The translations under genes were made by a program, and so were the position numbers. Below, piece by piece: positions 1-9,521 of a DNA stretch of 57,209 nt (positions within the stretch are counted from its first letter, which is position 1; every line of letters begins with the position of its first letter). Where the stretch lies: NCBI GenBank assembly GCA_013138975.1, contig WTBR01000039.1, positions 1 through 57,209 on the forward strand. Reading direction: 5' to 3'. Below the pieces are notes generated by a model. It saw nothing but the letters and a program-made list of their open reading frames with translations, was not told where the DNA came from and did no database searches. This DNA is from Bacteroidales bacterium (lineage in GTDB: Bacteria; Bacteroidota; Bacteroidia; Bacteroidales; UBA12077).

Positions 1-1298
1 GGACTTATTACATGTCCTAATCGGCAAGATTCAAACTTTAGGTTGTCGCTGTTGTTCTGTATCAATACACTATAAGTTCCATTAGTTCTGAGTACACTCA
101 TGTCTTCAAAAGAAACATAATCTGTTCCGGTTAAAGCTAAGGTAAAATCATTGCTTGGGTTACTTGTTTGGTAATGCAGCTCTACCAAACTACTATCGCC
201 ACTCTCGCCACGGAAAGTGATCGTATTGGTGGCGCTCGCTCCACTGATCTCATACAATTTAATCTGTTCATCATATACTCCATCTCGGATCTCGAATACT
301 ACGGGACAGGCCACGCCGGCATTATTAAGTGCGGTAGCTACTTCTGTAAAGTTTTCAAAATCAGGTAATATCCCGCCGACAGTATAGGTGCCACAAAGTG
401 CTGTGTAAAGTGTTTTATTTAGAGCGTCGTTAAGGGCATAGCCATCATCTTCTCCATTTGGATTTTCCTGCCAAATTTCAAACACAGTTTTCTGTCCGGA
501 GATGAATGAGTAGCTTCCAATATCGATATTGCTCTCTTTGGTTCCTGAGCTTAAAGATCCTGTCCATGCATAAGATGTCTGTACCACACCATTAATCGAC
601 CAGCCAATGGTTGTATTTGTAATGGTATTTGCCCCAAAGTTTGCTAAAGTAACTTGTATGGGGAGCGTGCCAGCAGCGAAAGGCATAGTGGGGGCATTGA
701 GAGTCGTTATTCCTGCATCGGTTGGTAGGGGAGTATAGATGCTTATGTTATCAACTGCCCAATAGCCAATGCTATCGCCTTGCCAGTGGAACCGTATTTT
801 TGAATTGGGCACACCTCCAGCATAACTTGATATATTTAATATTTCTTTTTCAGAGTTTGTTGTTGTGTCAGTATATACTTTAGCAACTTGCCAGTCACTT
901 CCGTCATATATCTCTATTGTTGCACTAGCTCCATCGCCACCCACAAAGTAATGGTCGAATGAGAATAAAATTTCTGCACTTATGGTTGCATCAAAATATG
1001 GGGTCTCGAGAATGACATTTTCTGGCACCTGGTTTTTCGAAATAAACTCACTGTCAAAAATAACAAAAGTTCCAATCATAGGATAGTTTACAACTCTTCC
1101 TCCTGGATTATCAAAATGCCAAAGGTCTTCAGCTTCTCCACTCACAGTTGTGTTAACCCAATCCGATGGCGGTGTTGTGCCACTAGCCGAAGAAAAATCT
1201 TCATTTAAAATATAAGTTTGGGAGAAAAGACTAAATGATAAAAAAATAAAAAAAGCACTTATTGAAAGTTTCTTTTTGAACTGTCCAAGTTGGGTCAT
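1..1298 (-). CDS. Large secreted adhesin-like protein, 5' part only
   Basis: An open frame runs on the minus strand from an ATG at 1298 to the window edge, about 432 codons without a stop, so the C-terminus is missing. It begins with a charged stretch and a hydrophobic signal peptide ending in a Ser-Gln-Thr region (about residues 1-27). Residues 28-175 look like a MAM/jelly-roll type domain (pattern NEDFSSASG, then WHFDNPGG, later YWAVDNISIY). Next comes a CARDB-like segment (DAGITTLNAPTMPFAAGTLP), then the start of what reads as a parallel beta-helix (TYTVGG, FENFTEVATALNNAGV). This layout is common in Bacteroidetes surface proteins exported by type IX secretion, but the tail that would prove it lies outside the window. 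The specific role is unknown. Confidence 0.85.
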   Translation of the reverse strand, partial: MTQLGQFKKKLSISAFFIFLSFSLFSQTYILNEDFSSASGTTPPSDWVNTTVSGEAEDLWHFDNPGGRVVNYPMIGTFVIFDSEFISKNQVPENVILETPYFDATISAEILFSFDHYFVGGDGASATIEIYDGSDWQVAKVYTDTTTNSEKEILNISSYAGGVPNSKIRFHWQGDSIGYWAVDNISIYTPLPTDAGITTLNAPTMPFAAGTLPIQVTLANFGANTITNTTIGWSINGVVQTSYAWTGSLSSGTKESNIDIGSYSFISGQKTVFEIWQENPNGEDDGYALNDALNKTLYTALCGTYTVGGILPDFENFTEVATALNNAGVACPVVFEIRDGVYDEQIKLYEISGASATNTITFRGESGDSSLVELHYQTSNPSNDFTLALTGTDYVSFEDMSVLRTNGTYSVLIQNNSDNLKFESCRLGHVIS

Positions 1299-1659
1299 AA
1301 CATATGTTTAGTAAATTACTGTTTATTACGTGAGTAGTAATGAAAGGTTGGTGTTTGTTTTGTTAACTTAATACTAAACTACTATTTAGAAAATTTCTAA
1401 ATAAAAAGCTTATTGAGAGGGGATATGTATTATCTTAAAAGGAAAAATTCTATAACATATTTGGGTCTACTGGCTATATGTTAATCCATAATAAATTAGC
1501 TGAATTTTAGTCGATCTATTTTCGACAATAATATTTCAAAATATACTTAGTTTAAATGAATAAATATACCTTTACTTTAAGTTTTAGTATTTAAGTGTAC
1601 CTAATTTTATCTTAAAAACATAACAGAATGGATATGAGCGTTAAATATATTCTGTATAG

Positions 1660-1828
1660 GAAAGTAGGATGGATAAGATGAATGTTTTTTCGAATTGTGT
1701 ATGTTCAGTTTTTTTATAAATTAAAAAAAATAATGGATAACGAAAAATATAAAAAGCTTAAAGAGCTTTTGTCAGAGAATAAAAATTGGCCTATGTCATA
1801 TATGTTTAAATGCATAGTGCCCAATAGC
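1660..1828 (+). pseudogene. Truncated duplicate of the DUF493 gene
   Basis: From an ATG at about 1732 the frame reads MDNEKYKKLKELLSEN and continues to FKCIVPNS, almost identical to the intact DUF493 gene at 2628. Identity also covers about 70 bases upstream of the start, including the poly-A run before the ATG. Homology stops abruptly at 1826, just after CCCAATAG, where a palindromic element begins. The frame then runs through the element and ends at 1927 with unrelated residues. This is therefore the 5' third of a duplicated gene, cut off by or recombined at the repeat. No matching 3' end was found beyond the element, so a simple insertion does not explain it and a deletion is also needed. 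Confidence 0.75.
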
Positions 1829-2013
1829 TCCCATTGGTGCAAGTCTGTGACTTGTACCTATAATTCGTTAAGTTTAAAACTTAATAATAATCCTACTCTT
1901 CTAATGTTATATTTACATAGTCTTTAGAACCACTATAATCTATGGCACTGCTGTAAGGATATTCTTCAGGGAATTAATTTAAGATCCAAGTCACAGACTT
2001 GAACCATATGGGG
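1829..2013. repeat. REPIN-like inverted pair of CAAGTC palindromes
   Basis: CAAGTCTGTGACTTG (1840-1854) is a hairpin with a 6-bp stem and TGT loop. Its reverse complement CAAGTCACAGACTTG lies at 1987-2001. The outer flanks also pair: CCATTGGTG on the left against AACCATATGG on the right. Two REP-like palindromes in inverted order around about 130 bp is the usual REPIN arrangement, normally mobilised in trans by a RAYT transposase. No RAYT gene is in this window. Confidence 0.65.
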
Positions 2014-2203
2014 GACATTGGCAATTAACCAACAAAAGATAAAGATTTCGTATTACAATAGCGATATGAGATATTTGCTTATTTTTACCCTCAAATAGCA
2101 CATTTTCGATATGTTTTGTTGTCTATTTGTTGCTCAAATATTGTAATAGTTTGATTAACAGGAAGTTCGCATTCTACATAAAGCGGAAGTAATAATTAAA
2201 TAT

Positions 2204-2548
2204 ATGAATATTAAAGGTGTATGGTCGTATAATGAGGATTTTGAATTTGGAAAATCCACAGGAGAGGTAGAGTTGCAACAATTAGACGATAAGGTTAGTG
2301 GAATATTTACTTTTACTGAAGAGGTTGAAAAAGACTACAAAATTGAAGTAGTGGAAAAAGTACAAGGAACCATAATCAATGGGAAAGTACTGCTTGAAAG
2401 TGTAGAAGTAAAAGCCACGCAAAATAATAAAGAAATTCACTATCTGCCCAATTGCTTCGATGTGTTTTTAGTGTCGGAAAATAAACTGGTAGGATCAACC
2501 TATGACAGCGAAGAGGTTTGTGGAGTGTTTGTTATGGAGCGCTTGTAA
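2204..2548 (+). CDS. Small cytoplasmic protein of unknown function
   Basis: This is a 114-residue protein with no signal peptide or membrane segment. The sequence alternates hydrophobic and charged residues in short strands (GVWSYNEDFEFGKSTGEVEL, KVSGIFTFTEE, VQGTIINGKVLLESVEV), suggesting a small all-beta, lipocalin-like barrel; that fold is inference from pattern only. It lies between the two copies of the DUF493 duplication and about 80 bp upstream of the intact copy, on the same strand. It may therefore have been carried along in the duplication or be co-transcribed with DUF493. I do not recognise the family. Confidence 0.6.
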   Translation: MNIKGVWSYNEDFEFGKSTGEVELQQLDDKVSGIFTFTEEVEKDYKIEVVEKVQGTIINGKVLLESVEVKATQNNKEIHYLPNCFDVFLVSENKLVGSTYDSEEVCGVFVMERL

Positions 2549-2627
2549 TTTTTGCATTGAAAAGTGGGAGGGATAAGATGATTATTTTCAGAACGTAGGT
2601 GCAATTTTTTATAAATTAAAAAAAATA

Positions 2628-2900
2628 ATGGATAACGAAAAATATAAAAAGCTTAAAGAGCTTTTGTCAGAGAATACAGATTGGCCAATGTCATATATGT
2701 TTAAATGCATAGTACCCAATAGTAAAGAGCATATAAATAGGGTGGTTGCATTGTTGCCTTTTCAAGGAGAATTTGGATTTAAAAATAGTAAAAACAATAA
2801 ATTTGTTTCCATTAGCTGTGTGGCTCAAATGAGTGATGTCCAAAAGATAGTGGATATTACCACAAGCATTTCGGAAATCCCTGATGTAATGATTCTTTGA
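2628..2900 (+). CDS. DUF493 (YbeD-like) family protein
   Basis: The 90-residue product has the size and pattern of the DUF493/YbeD family: a short N-terminal helix (KYKKLKELLSEN), the strand WPMSYMFKCIVPNS, a helix, the strand KFVSISCVAQMSD, a helix (VQKIVDITTSIS) and a final strand IPDVMIL. This is a ferredoxin-like alpha/beta fold resembling ACT regulatory domains. The family has been proposed to have a regulatory role linked to lipoate metabolism, but its function is not settled. A truncated second copy of the first third lies about 900 bp upstream. The ATG at 2628 follows an A-rich leader, normal for this genome. Confidence 0.8.
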   Translation: MDNEKYKKLKELLSENTDWPMSYMFKCIVPNSKEHINRVVALLPFQGEFGFKNSKNNKFVSISCVAQMSDVQKIVDITTSISEIPDVMIL

Positions 2901-3290
2901 TGTTTATTTCTGACATGTAACTGCAAGAATCTTAATTCCTTACTCCTGAAGATTTGGGTATATTATTACTCAATTGCAAACTACTATAAATAAAAAGCAA
3001 GATGCCATTATTCAGAATAACTCTTTTAATAAAATGATTGGAAGGATTTTTTTACAATAGATAACTCCAATGATCAATCTGAAGAAGAATTAAAGCCTAA
3101 GAAAAGGAAATTGAATAGAGATAATGGATATTCAAGATGATTTTAAAATATAGATTAAGTCGCAAAATTACACGCTGTTAGGTTGTTGCGATGCAATATT
3201 AGGATGCTTACAAATAAATAAAGTAGTCATTCGAGAAAAACTTTGTGAAAAGTTGTAATTTATTCTTAACTTATAATCTGTTATTTTTGA
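2901..3290. other. Intergenic region with possible coding remnants
   Basis: There is no convincing gene here. Two short open stretches look like decayed coding sequence: one of about 36 codons near 2945-3060, ending in ...NKMIGRIFLQ and a stop, and one at 3154-3258, ending in ...QINKVVIREKLCEKL and a stop. Neither has a plausible start, and neither was matched to a family by eye. The region also holds the leader of the regulator gene that starts at 3291. Confidence 0.4.
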
Positions 3291-6263
3291 TTGAGTCTAA
3301 ATCCAAAACCATTGATTAGATTATTAAAAAATATTTTAGTTTTAATTCTTTTAACGCTTGTATCCATAACAAGTCAATCCCAAATAAAGAGTATAGGTAT
3401 CCCTAACATAATAAATTTCTCCAGAGATGATTATCATGCTAGCACACAGAATTGGGCTGTAGCTCAGGATAAACGTGGAATAATGTATTTTGGGAATAAC
3501 GATGGATTGTTAGAGTTTGATGGCGTAAACTGGAGATTAATACAAATGCCAAATTCATCAGTTGTAAAATCTATAGCTGTAGATAAAAATGGTAAAGTAT
3601 ATGTAGGTGCTTATGGAGAATTTGGTTATTTACAGGCTACTCAAAATGGAGTTTTGAGTTACGTATCATTAGTAAATTTATTGCCAGAAGATATTAAGAA
3701 CTTTGGTGATATATGGAAAATCTATGAAACGAATAAAGGTGTAATTTTCCAATCTTTTTCCGAAATATTTTTATACGCAAATAATGAGATAAAAATAATT
3801 GCACAAAAAAGAGATTTTCAATTTAGTTTTTTTGTTAATAACGAATGGTATATCACCGAGAGAAATAAAGGTCTTTTAAAGTTAATTGATGAAAAACTGA
3901 TACCAGTTAAAGGCGGAGACATATTTAAAAATAATATTTGGTCAATGCTCCCTTTTAATAATAATAATAAAATACTCATAGGGAGTTCTAACCAAGGTTT
4001 ATTTATACTCGAAAATGATTCGATAAGAAAATGGAATGTACCTTCAAATAGTTTTTTGAAGGAAAATCAAATTTTTTGTGCAGTTAAAGTAAAGGATTAT
4101 TTTGCTTTTGGAACAATATTAAATGGAATTTTAATAATTGATAAAGATGGAAATCCTATTCAGCATATTAATCGGGAAAAAGGTTTACAAAACAGTACAA
4201 TACTTAGTATTTATGCTGATAATTATGATAACTTATGGTTAGGACTTGACAATGGAATAGATTATGTTATTACTAATAGTCCATTTACAAGTATCGTTAA
4301 TGAAAATAAAATTGGTGCCGGATATACTTCATATATATATGATGATAAGCTATATCTAGGAACTAATCAGGGATTATTCTATAAAAAATGGCTTGAATCA
4401 GGAGATCCATTAAATGACAATTTAGAATATAAAATGGTAAAAAATACTCAGGGACAGGTTTGGGACTTATTTGAGTATGAAAATAAATTGTACTGTGGTC
4501 ATAACAATGGAACGTATCTTATTAAAGATGATAAAGCAGAATTGTTGTCAGATATTATGGGAGGATGGCTACTTTTTAATTTACCTGATCAGGAAAATAC
4601 AATGTTACAGGGAACCTATACAGGGATAGTTAAATATAAGTTAGGTGATAATTCCAAATGGGAAATAAGTAAAATTCCGGGATTTAATGAGTCATGTAGA
4701 ATGATAGAACCTTATCTTGGAAAGGAGAATTACACCTTGTGGATTAGCCATGGATATAAAGGAGTTTATCGAATTGATTTAAATAAAAGTTTAAATAAGA
4801 TAATCAATTTGAATTTTTATAATAATTTAAGTGGTTTGGCAACAAATTTTGACAATAACGTATTGCGGTTTAATGATGAAATAATTTTTACAAATAATAC
4901 GGGAATTTATAATTTCGATGAAGACCAACAGGAGTTTGTTCTAAATAATGAATTAATGCAGTTATTTGGGGATAATGGTATATTAAGAGAAATAGTAAAA
5001 GACAAATCAGGACGTTTTTGGTTTATACAAGGTGATGAAATGGGATTGGTTAAGAAGTTAAATGATGGAAATTATAAAGTCAGTAGGACTCTTTTCAAGT
5101 CATTTGACGGCAGTTTTGTGAGGAGTTTTGAGCATTTCTTACCATACAACGATGAAAGTGTAATTGTTGCAACGGAAGATGGTTTTACTCATTTTAGTAC
5201 TGATTTTGTTAAAGATATTGATATTCCCTACAACACATTGATTAGATCTATTGTAACAGCAAATGATAGTTTACTATTTGATGGAGCTTTTGTTGACAGC
5301 AGTGGTCATATAATTAATAATCAGGATAATTCTCAAATTTATTTTCTCCCATATAAGTTCAATAACCTAAAAATAGACTATTCGTCAACACATTACGAGA
5401 ATATTAAAAATATAGAATATAAGTTTTATTTAGAAGGATTTGACAACGAATGGTCGGATTGGACAGAAAAAACAAATAAGGAGTACACTAACTTAAAGGA
5501 TGGTACATATATATTTAATATTAAAGCTAAAAATGTATTTAACATTGAATCTGATATTTCATCCATTAAATTTGTCATTAATCCTCCTTGGTATAGATCA
5601 ATTATTGCTTATTTACTTTATGGCTGTATCGTTATATTTTTTGCTTGGTCTGTTGTTATTACAATAAGAAAAAGGATAGATAGAGAAAGAAAGTTTCTTC
5701 AGTTAAAACAAAAAAAGGAATTGCAGCAGCAAAAGATTAACCACGAAAATGATGTTTTATCAGCACAACAGGAAATAGTTAAGTTACGCAATGAAAAACT
5801 TAGAATAGAAAATGAAAAAAATAAAGATGAAGTAGAATTAAAAACAAAAGAACTAGCTAGTTATGCTATGCAAATAACTCAAAAGAATGAATCGCTTTTT
5901 GAAATAAAGGAACAATTAAAACATATCTCAAAGAAAGTAAATCCTGATGCACAAAAATATTTACAAAAGTTAATTCGAAATATTGAGCAAAATACCAATC
6001 CTAAGGATGATTGGGATAAATTTGAAGTTTATTTCGACCAGGTATATGAGGATTTTACTAAACGAATTAGAGATCAGTTCTCAAACTTAACGCCCAATGA
6101 TATAAAACTTTGTGCATATCTAAGAATGAATTTATCTACAAAAGAAATAGCTCCTTTACTTAATATCTCAATTAGAGGAGTAGAAATTAGTCGCTACAGA
6201 TTACGAAAAAAATTAAACCTACCTAAAAATGAAAACTTAATTGATTTCATGATGAGTTTATAA
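3291..6263 (+). CDS. Propeller/Y_Y_Y one-component regulator with LuxR-type HTH
   Basis: This 990-residue protein has an N-terminal signal/anchor (residues 9-30), then two-component-regulator propeller repeats to about residue 690 (for example NWAVAQDKRGIMYFGNNDG). A Y_Y_Y domain follows at about 690-765 (YKFYLEGFDNEWSDW), then a transmembrane helix at about 772-795 (AYLLYGCIVIFFAWSVVI). A long coiled coil (about 800-890) leads to a C-terminal helix-turn-helix (LTPNDIKLCAYLRMNLSTKE, then GVEISRYRLRKKL). There is no histidine kinase or receiver domain, so the sensor and DNA-binding parts are joined directly. A TGA sits immediately before the TTG at 3291, so translation begins at this TTG or later; the TTG start keeps the signal segment. 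It sits directly upstream of susC and is the likely sensor of periplasmic beta-1,3-glucan oligosaccharides for this locus. Confidence 0.85.
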   Translation: MSLNPKPLIRLLKNILVLILLTLVSITSQSQIKSIGIPNIINFSRDDYHASTQNWAVAQDKRGIMYFGNNDGLLEFDGVNWRLIQMPNSSVVKSIAVDKNGKVYVGAYGEFGYLQATQNGVLSYVSLVNLLPEDIKNFGDIWKIYETNKGVIFQSFSEIFLYANNEIKIIAQKRDFQFSFFVNNEWYITERNKGLLKLIDEKLIPVKGGDIFKNNIWSMLPFNNNNKILIGSSNQGLFILENDSIRKWNVPSNSFLKENQIFCAVKVKDYFAFGTILNGILIIDKDGNPIQHINREKGLQNSTILSIYADNYDNLWLGLDNGIDYVITNSPFTSIVNENKIGAGYTSYIYDDKLYLGTNQGLFYKKWLESGDPLNDNLEYKMVKNTQGQVWDLFEYENKLYCGHNNGTYLIKDDKAELLSDIMGGWLLFNLPDQENTMLQGTYTGIVKYKLGDNSKWEISKIPGFNESCRMIEPYLGKENYTLWISHGYKGVYRIDLNKSLNKIINLNFYNNLSGLATNFDNNVLRFNDEIIFTNNTGIYNFDEDQQEFVLNNELMQLFGDNGILREIVKDKSGRFWFIQGDEMGLVKKLNDGNYKVSRTLFKSFDGSFVRSFEHFLPYNDESVIVATEDGFTHFSTDFVKDIDIPYNTLIRSIVTANDSLLFDGAFVDSSGHIINNQDNSQIYFLPYKFNNLKIDYSSTHYENIKNIEYKFYLEGFDNEWSDWTEKTNKEYTNLKDGTYIFNIKAKNVFNIESDISSIKFVINPPWYRSIIAYLLYGCIVIFFAWSVVITIRKRIDRERKFLQLKQKKELQQQKINHENDVLSAQQEIVKLRNEKLRIENEKNKDEVELKTKELASYAMQITQKNESLFEIKEQLKHISKKVNPDAQKYLQKLIRNIEQNTNPKDDWDKFEVYFDQVYEDFTKRIRDQFSNLTPNDIKLCAYLRMNLSTKEIAPLLNISIRGVEISRYRLRKKLNLPKNENLIDFMMSL

Positions 6264-6400
6264 ATATTGAATTTTTTCATTTCAAACGTTTTTACTTTTT
6301 GGTCAAATATATATTTCACATAATATTTATTAGTGATGTAGTATATTGAAGAGGACTGTGTAATTTTTTAAGTACAGAAATTCAGGAAATTATAATTTTA

Positions 6401-6444
6401 GTGATGTATTATTGATGTAGTCATGATGTAATATTGAAGTAGAG
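6401..6444 (+). promoter_or_regulatory. Phased GATGTA array upstream of susC (candidate operator)
   Basis: GATGTA occurs at 6403-6408, 6414-6419 and 6425-6430, followed by GAAGTA at 6436-6441. The spacing is exactly 11 bp, one helical turn. A fourth GATGTA at 6335 is followed by a TATTGAAG string also seen after the 6425 copy. The array ends about 10 bp before the predicted -33 element, a usual place for an activator. The regulator encoded just upstream, with a LuxR-type HTH, is the obvious candidate to bind it; this is inferred. Confidence 0.5.
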
Positions 6445-6450
6445 TTGTAA

Positions 6451-6481
6451 TTGGACATGCATAATTCAATCACTACTTTTG
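6451..6481 (+). promoter_or_regulatory. Predicted Bacteroidetes promoter of susC
   Basis: A TTG at 6451-6453 is followed after 20 bp by TACTTTTG at 6474-6481, matching the Bacteroidetes -33 TTG / -7 TAnnTTTG consensus. The downstream ATG is at 6503. The -7 box covers the alternative TTG codon at 6479, which argues that translation starts at 6503. Confidence 0.55.
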
Positions 6482-6502
6482 ATTATAATAAAAATACAAA
6501 AT

Positions 6503-9500
6503 ATGAAAAAAGCTTTATTTACTACAATAATCCTATTGTTCTCTGTATTAAATCTTTTGTCTCAAGTTATTAATATTTCAGGTAAAGTTATTTCATCTAC
6601 AGACAAAACTCCTATTCCGGGAGCATCAATTACAGTAGTAGGCACTACTATAGGAATATCCACTGATTTTAATGGTGATTATTCACTAACAGTTCCCCAG
6701 AGCACTGAAAAATTAATGTTCAATTTCATCGGAATGAAATCTCAAGATGTATTAATAGCAGGAAGAACTATAATTAATATTGAGCTGGATGAAGAATTGT
6801 TTGAATTAGAAGAAGTTGTGACAATTGGTTATGGTGTTCAAAAGAAAAGTGATTTAACAGGTTCAATATCTTCTATCTCAAGTGATGATATTGATAAAAT
6901 GCCTGTAATGAGTATCGATCAGGCTATGCAAGGAAAAGCAACAGGAGTTCAAATTACACAAAATTCAGGAGCTCCCGGATCAAATGTGATGATTAGAATA
7001 AGAGGTGTAGGAACAGTTAATAATAGCAATCCTCTTTATGTTATAGATGGTTTAGCAACATCATCAATGAATTTTTTAAATCCTTCAGATATTAAATCTA
7101 TAGAGATATTGAAGGATGCGTCAGCTACAGCAATTTACGGTTCGCGAGGTGCAAATGGAGTAATTCTAATTTCAACAAAATCCGGAGGAAAAGGAAAAAC
7201 AGAAATTACTTTTGATGCATATACCGGATTACAAGAGAAATGGCGCACTTTAGACTTGATGAATGCTTTTGATTATGCAACAATAACAGGTAAAGATGTT
7301 AACGATCCACAATACAGTACATACGATACTGATTGGCAAAGTGAAATCTTTCGTTTAGCGCCTGTACAAAATTATTACTTATCGGCTACCGGTGGGAATG
7401 AAGAATCTAATTATTCGATTAGTGGAGGCTACTTTCAACAAGATGGTATTATTATCGGTTCCGACTATGAAAGAATCACATTTAGAATTAACTCAACTCA
7501 TCAGTTAAATAAGCGATTGAAAATTGGAGAAAACATTTCATTCACACATGATGCTAAAAATTCTATCCCGGAATACAGCGAATATGCTTCAATATTAAAT
7601 CATGCTATTGCAATGGCTCCATTTGATCCTGTTTATAATGAGGATGGTAGCTTTAGTGCTTCATCAACAAATGACGTAGCAAACCCTATTGGTATGGTTG
7701 AACATACGAATAATTTATATAAGAGTAACCGAGTAGTTGGAAACTTATTCGCTCAAATCGAGCTATTAGAAGGCTTAAAATTTAAAACAGATTATGGAAT
7801 AGACTTATCCTATGGTGATTCACATGTATTTATCCCGGCATATGACATTTCGCCTGATGATCAAAACTTAACAAATGTTGTTATCCGAGACTCACAAAAT
7901 TGGACAACATGGCAATGGGAAAATACCTTAACATATCACAAGACAATTAATAAGCACGACATAAATCTTTTAGTAGGGATGACTGCTCAAGATGTGAAAT
8001 ATAATAATGTTGGCGGATCTAAATCTAATACACCAACAGATGATCCTGAATTTTGGTATTTAGATGCAGCCACAGAAGATCCGGTAATTGGAGGTGGAGC
8101 ATGGGAATGGTCAATGGCATCATACCTGGGAAGATTTATTTACAACTATAATAGTAAATATTTACTTACAGCAAGTATGAGAGTAGATGGATCTTCTAAA
8201 TTTGGAACTAATAACAAATACGGGTATTTCCCTTCAGGTTCTCTTGGTTGGAAAATTTCAGAAGAGGATTTCTTTATTCCAATAAAGAAATATATAAACA
8301 ATATGAAACTTAGGGTTGGATACGGACAAATTGGTAATCAAGAAATAGGATTACATGCATATGAAACTTTAATAAAAGGTGATCAAAATTATGTTCTTGG
8401 AACAAATCAAGAGATGGCTAATGGAAGTGCTCCATTCAGTATAGGAAACCCCAATTTGAAATGGGAAACCACACAACAACTATCTATAGGGTTAGATATT
8501 TTTGCTTTTGAAAATAAAATAAACCTGATTGCTGACTATTATTACAAGAAAACAAAAGACATGTTACTTAGGACTCCCGTACCTATGATATTCGGAAATG
8601 TAGAATATCCATTTACGAATGCAGGAGAAATAGTAAATGAAGGGATAGAAATCAGTTTTAATTATCGAAATCATTTTAATAAGGTTAATTACGATATTGG
8701 TTTCAATATTTCAAAAGTTAATAATATAGTTAATAGTTTGGGAAATGGTGGCGAAGAGATTTATTCAGGTTTGTTTAGAGGATCGTATGTTTCTATTACT
8801 GAAGTAGGAAAACCCATTGCATCGTTTTATGGTCTCGAAACAGATGGGATTTTCCAAAACGATTATGAAGTGGAGGAGCATATTAATAGTGCTGGTGCAA
8901 TAATACAACCATTAGCACAGCCTGGCGACATAAGGTTTATTGATCGAAATGATGATGGTGAAATTGATATCGAGGATAATACTATTATTGGTAGTCCACT
9001 TCCTGATTTTACATATGGATTTAACTTTTCAGCTGATTACAAATTTATTGATTTAGCATTCTTCTTCCAAGGTGTATATGGAAACGATATTTTTAATGGG
9101 AATAAATATTATACCGAAGGAACAGGTTATTACAATTTATCGAGTTCTATGAATGACAGTTGGACAGGAGAAGGTACCTCTAATGAACTGCCTAACATTA
9201 ATGGAAGCTCAAATAATTTAAGAATCTCATCAAGATATATTGAAGATGGTAGTTACCTAAGACTAAAAAATATTCAATTAGGATTTACCCTGCCAAAAAA
9301 ATTATTAAATAAATTCTCAATATCACACGCAAGATTTTATATTGGAGCATCAAATCTGTTCACTTTCACTAAATATGAAGGATTTGATCCTGAAATAGGA
9401 GAAGGACTTAATCCAGTAACAAAAGAAGCAAACTACTTAGACATTGGAATTGATAGAGGAAGTTATCCTCAATTCAAAACTTATCTTTTAGGACTAAATA

Positions 9501-9511
9501 TTAAATTTTAA
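6503..9511 (+). CDS. susC: SusC/RagA-family TonB-dependent oligosaccharide transporter
   Basis: This is a 1002-residue outer-membrane TonB-dependent transporter. It has a signal peptide (about 1-22), a carboxypeptidase-regulatory-like domain (about 25-105, SGKVISSTDKTPIPGASITV), a plug domain (about 115-230) carrying the SusC signature IEILKDASATAIYGSRGANG, and a 22-strand-type barrel ending in LLGLNIKF. The ATG at 6503 was preferred over an upstream in-frame TTG because the signal peptide begins here and the predicted -7 box overlaps the TTG. It pairs with the SusD gene 10 bp downstream; such pairs form a lidded import complex. The surrounding GH16, GH3, GH17 and phosphorylase genes indicate beta-1,3-gluco-oligosaccharides as cargo. 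Confidence 0.95.
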   Translation: MKKALFTTIILLFSVLNLLSQVINISGKVISSTDKTPIPGASITVVGTTIGISTDFNGDYSLTVPQSTEKLMFNFIGMKSQDVLIAGRTIINIELDEELFELEEVVTIGYGVQKKSDLTGSISSISSDDIDKMPVMSIDQAMQGKATGVQITQNSGAPGSNVMIRIRGVGTVNNSNPLYVIDGLATSSMNFLNPSDIKSIEILKDASATAIYGSRGANGVILISTKSGGKGKTEITFDAYTGLQEKWRTLDLMNAFDYATITGKDVNDPQYSTYDTDWQSEIFRLAPVQNYYLSATGGNEESNYSISGGYFQQDGIIIGSDYERITFRINSTHQLNKRLKIGENISFTHDAKNSIPEYSEYASILNHAIAMAPFDPVYNEDGSFSASSTNDVANPIGMVEHTNNLYKSNRVVGNLFAQIELLEGLKFKTDYGIDLSYGDSHVFIPAYDISPDDQNLTNVVIRDSQNWTTWQWENTLTYHKTINKHDINLLVGMTAQDVKYNNVGGSKSNTPTDDPEFWYLDAATEDPVIGGGAWEWSMASYLGRFIYNYNSKYLLTASMRVDGSSKFGTNNKYGYFPSGSLGWKISEEDFFIPIKKYINNMKLRVGYGQIGNQEIGLHAYETLIKGDQNYVLGTNQEMANGSAPFSIGNPNLKWETTQQLSIGLDIFAFENKINLIADYYYKKTKDMLLRTPVPMIFGNVEYPFTNAGEIVNEGIEISFNYRNHFNKVNYDIGFNISKVNNIVNSLGNGGEEIYSGLFRGSYVSITEVGKPIASFYGLETDGIFQNDYEVEEHINSAGAIIQPLAQPGDIRFIDRNDDGEIDIEDNTIIGSPLPDFTYGFNFSADYKFIDLAFFFQGVYGNDIFNGNKYYTEGTGYYNLSSSMNDSWTGEGTSNELPNINGSSNNLRISSRYIEDGSYLRLKNIQLGFTLPKKLLNKFSISHARFYIGASNLFTFTKYEGFDPEIGEGLNPVTKEANYLDIGIDRGSYPQFKTYLLGLNIKF

Positions 9512-9521
9512 AAAACAAAAC

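Noticed and set aside
168..368. 66-residue plus-strand open frame
   Set aside because: It lies fully within the minus-strand secreted-protein gene and has no family features; it is a shadow of that gene.
6479..6502. Upstream TTG start for SusC adding eight residues
   Set aside because: The TTG falls inside the predicted -7 promoter box, and the signal peptide begins naturally at the ATG at 6503.
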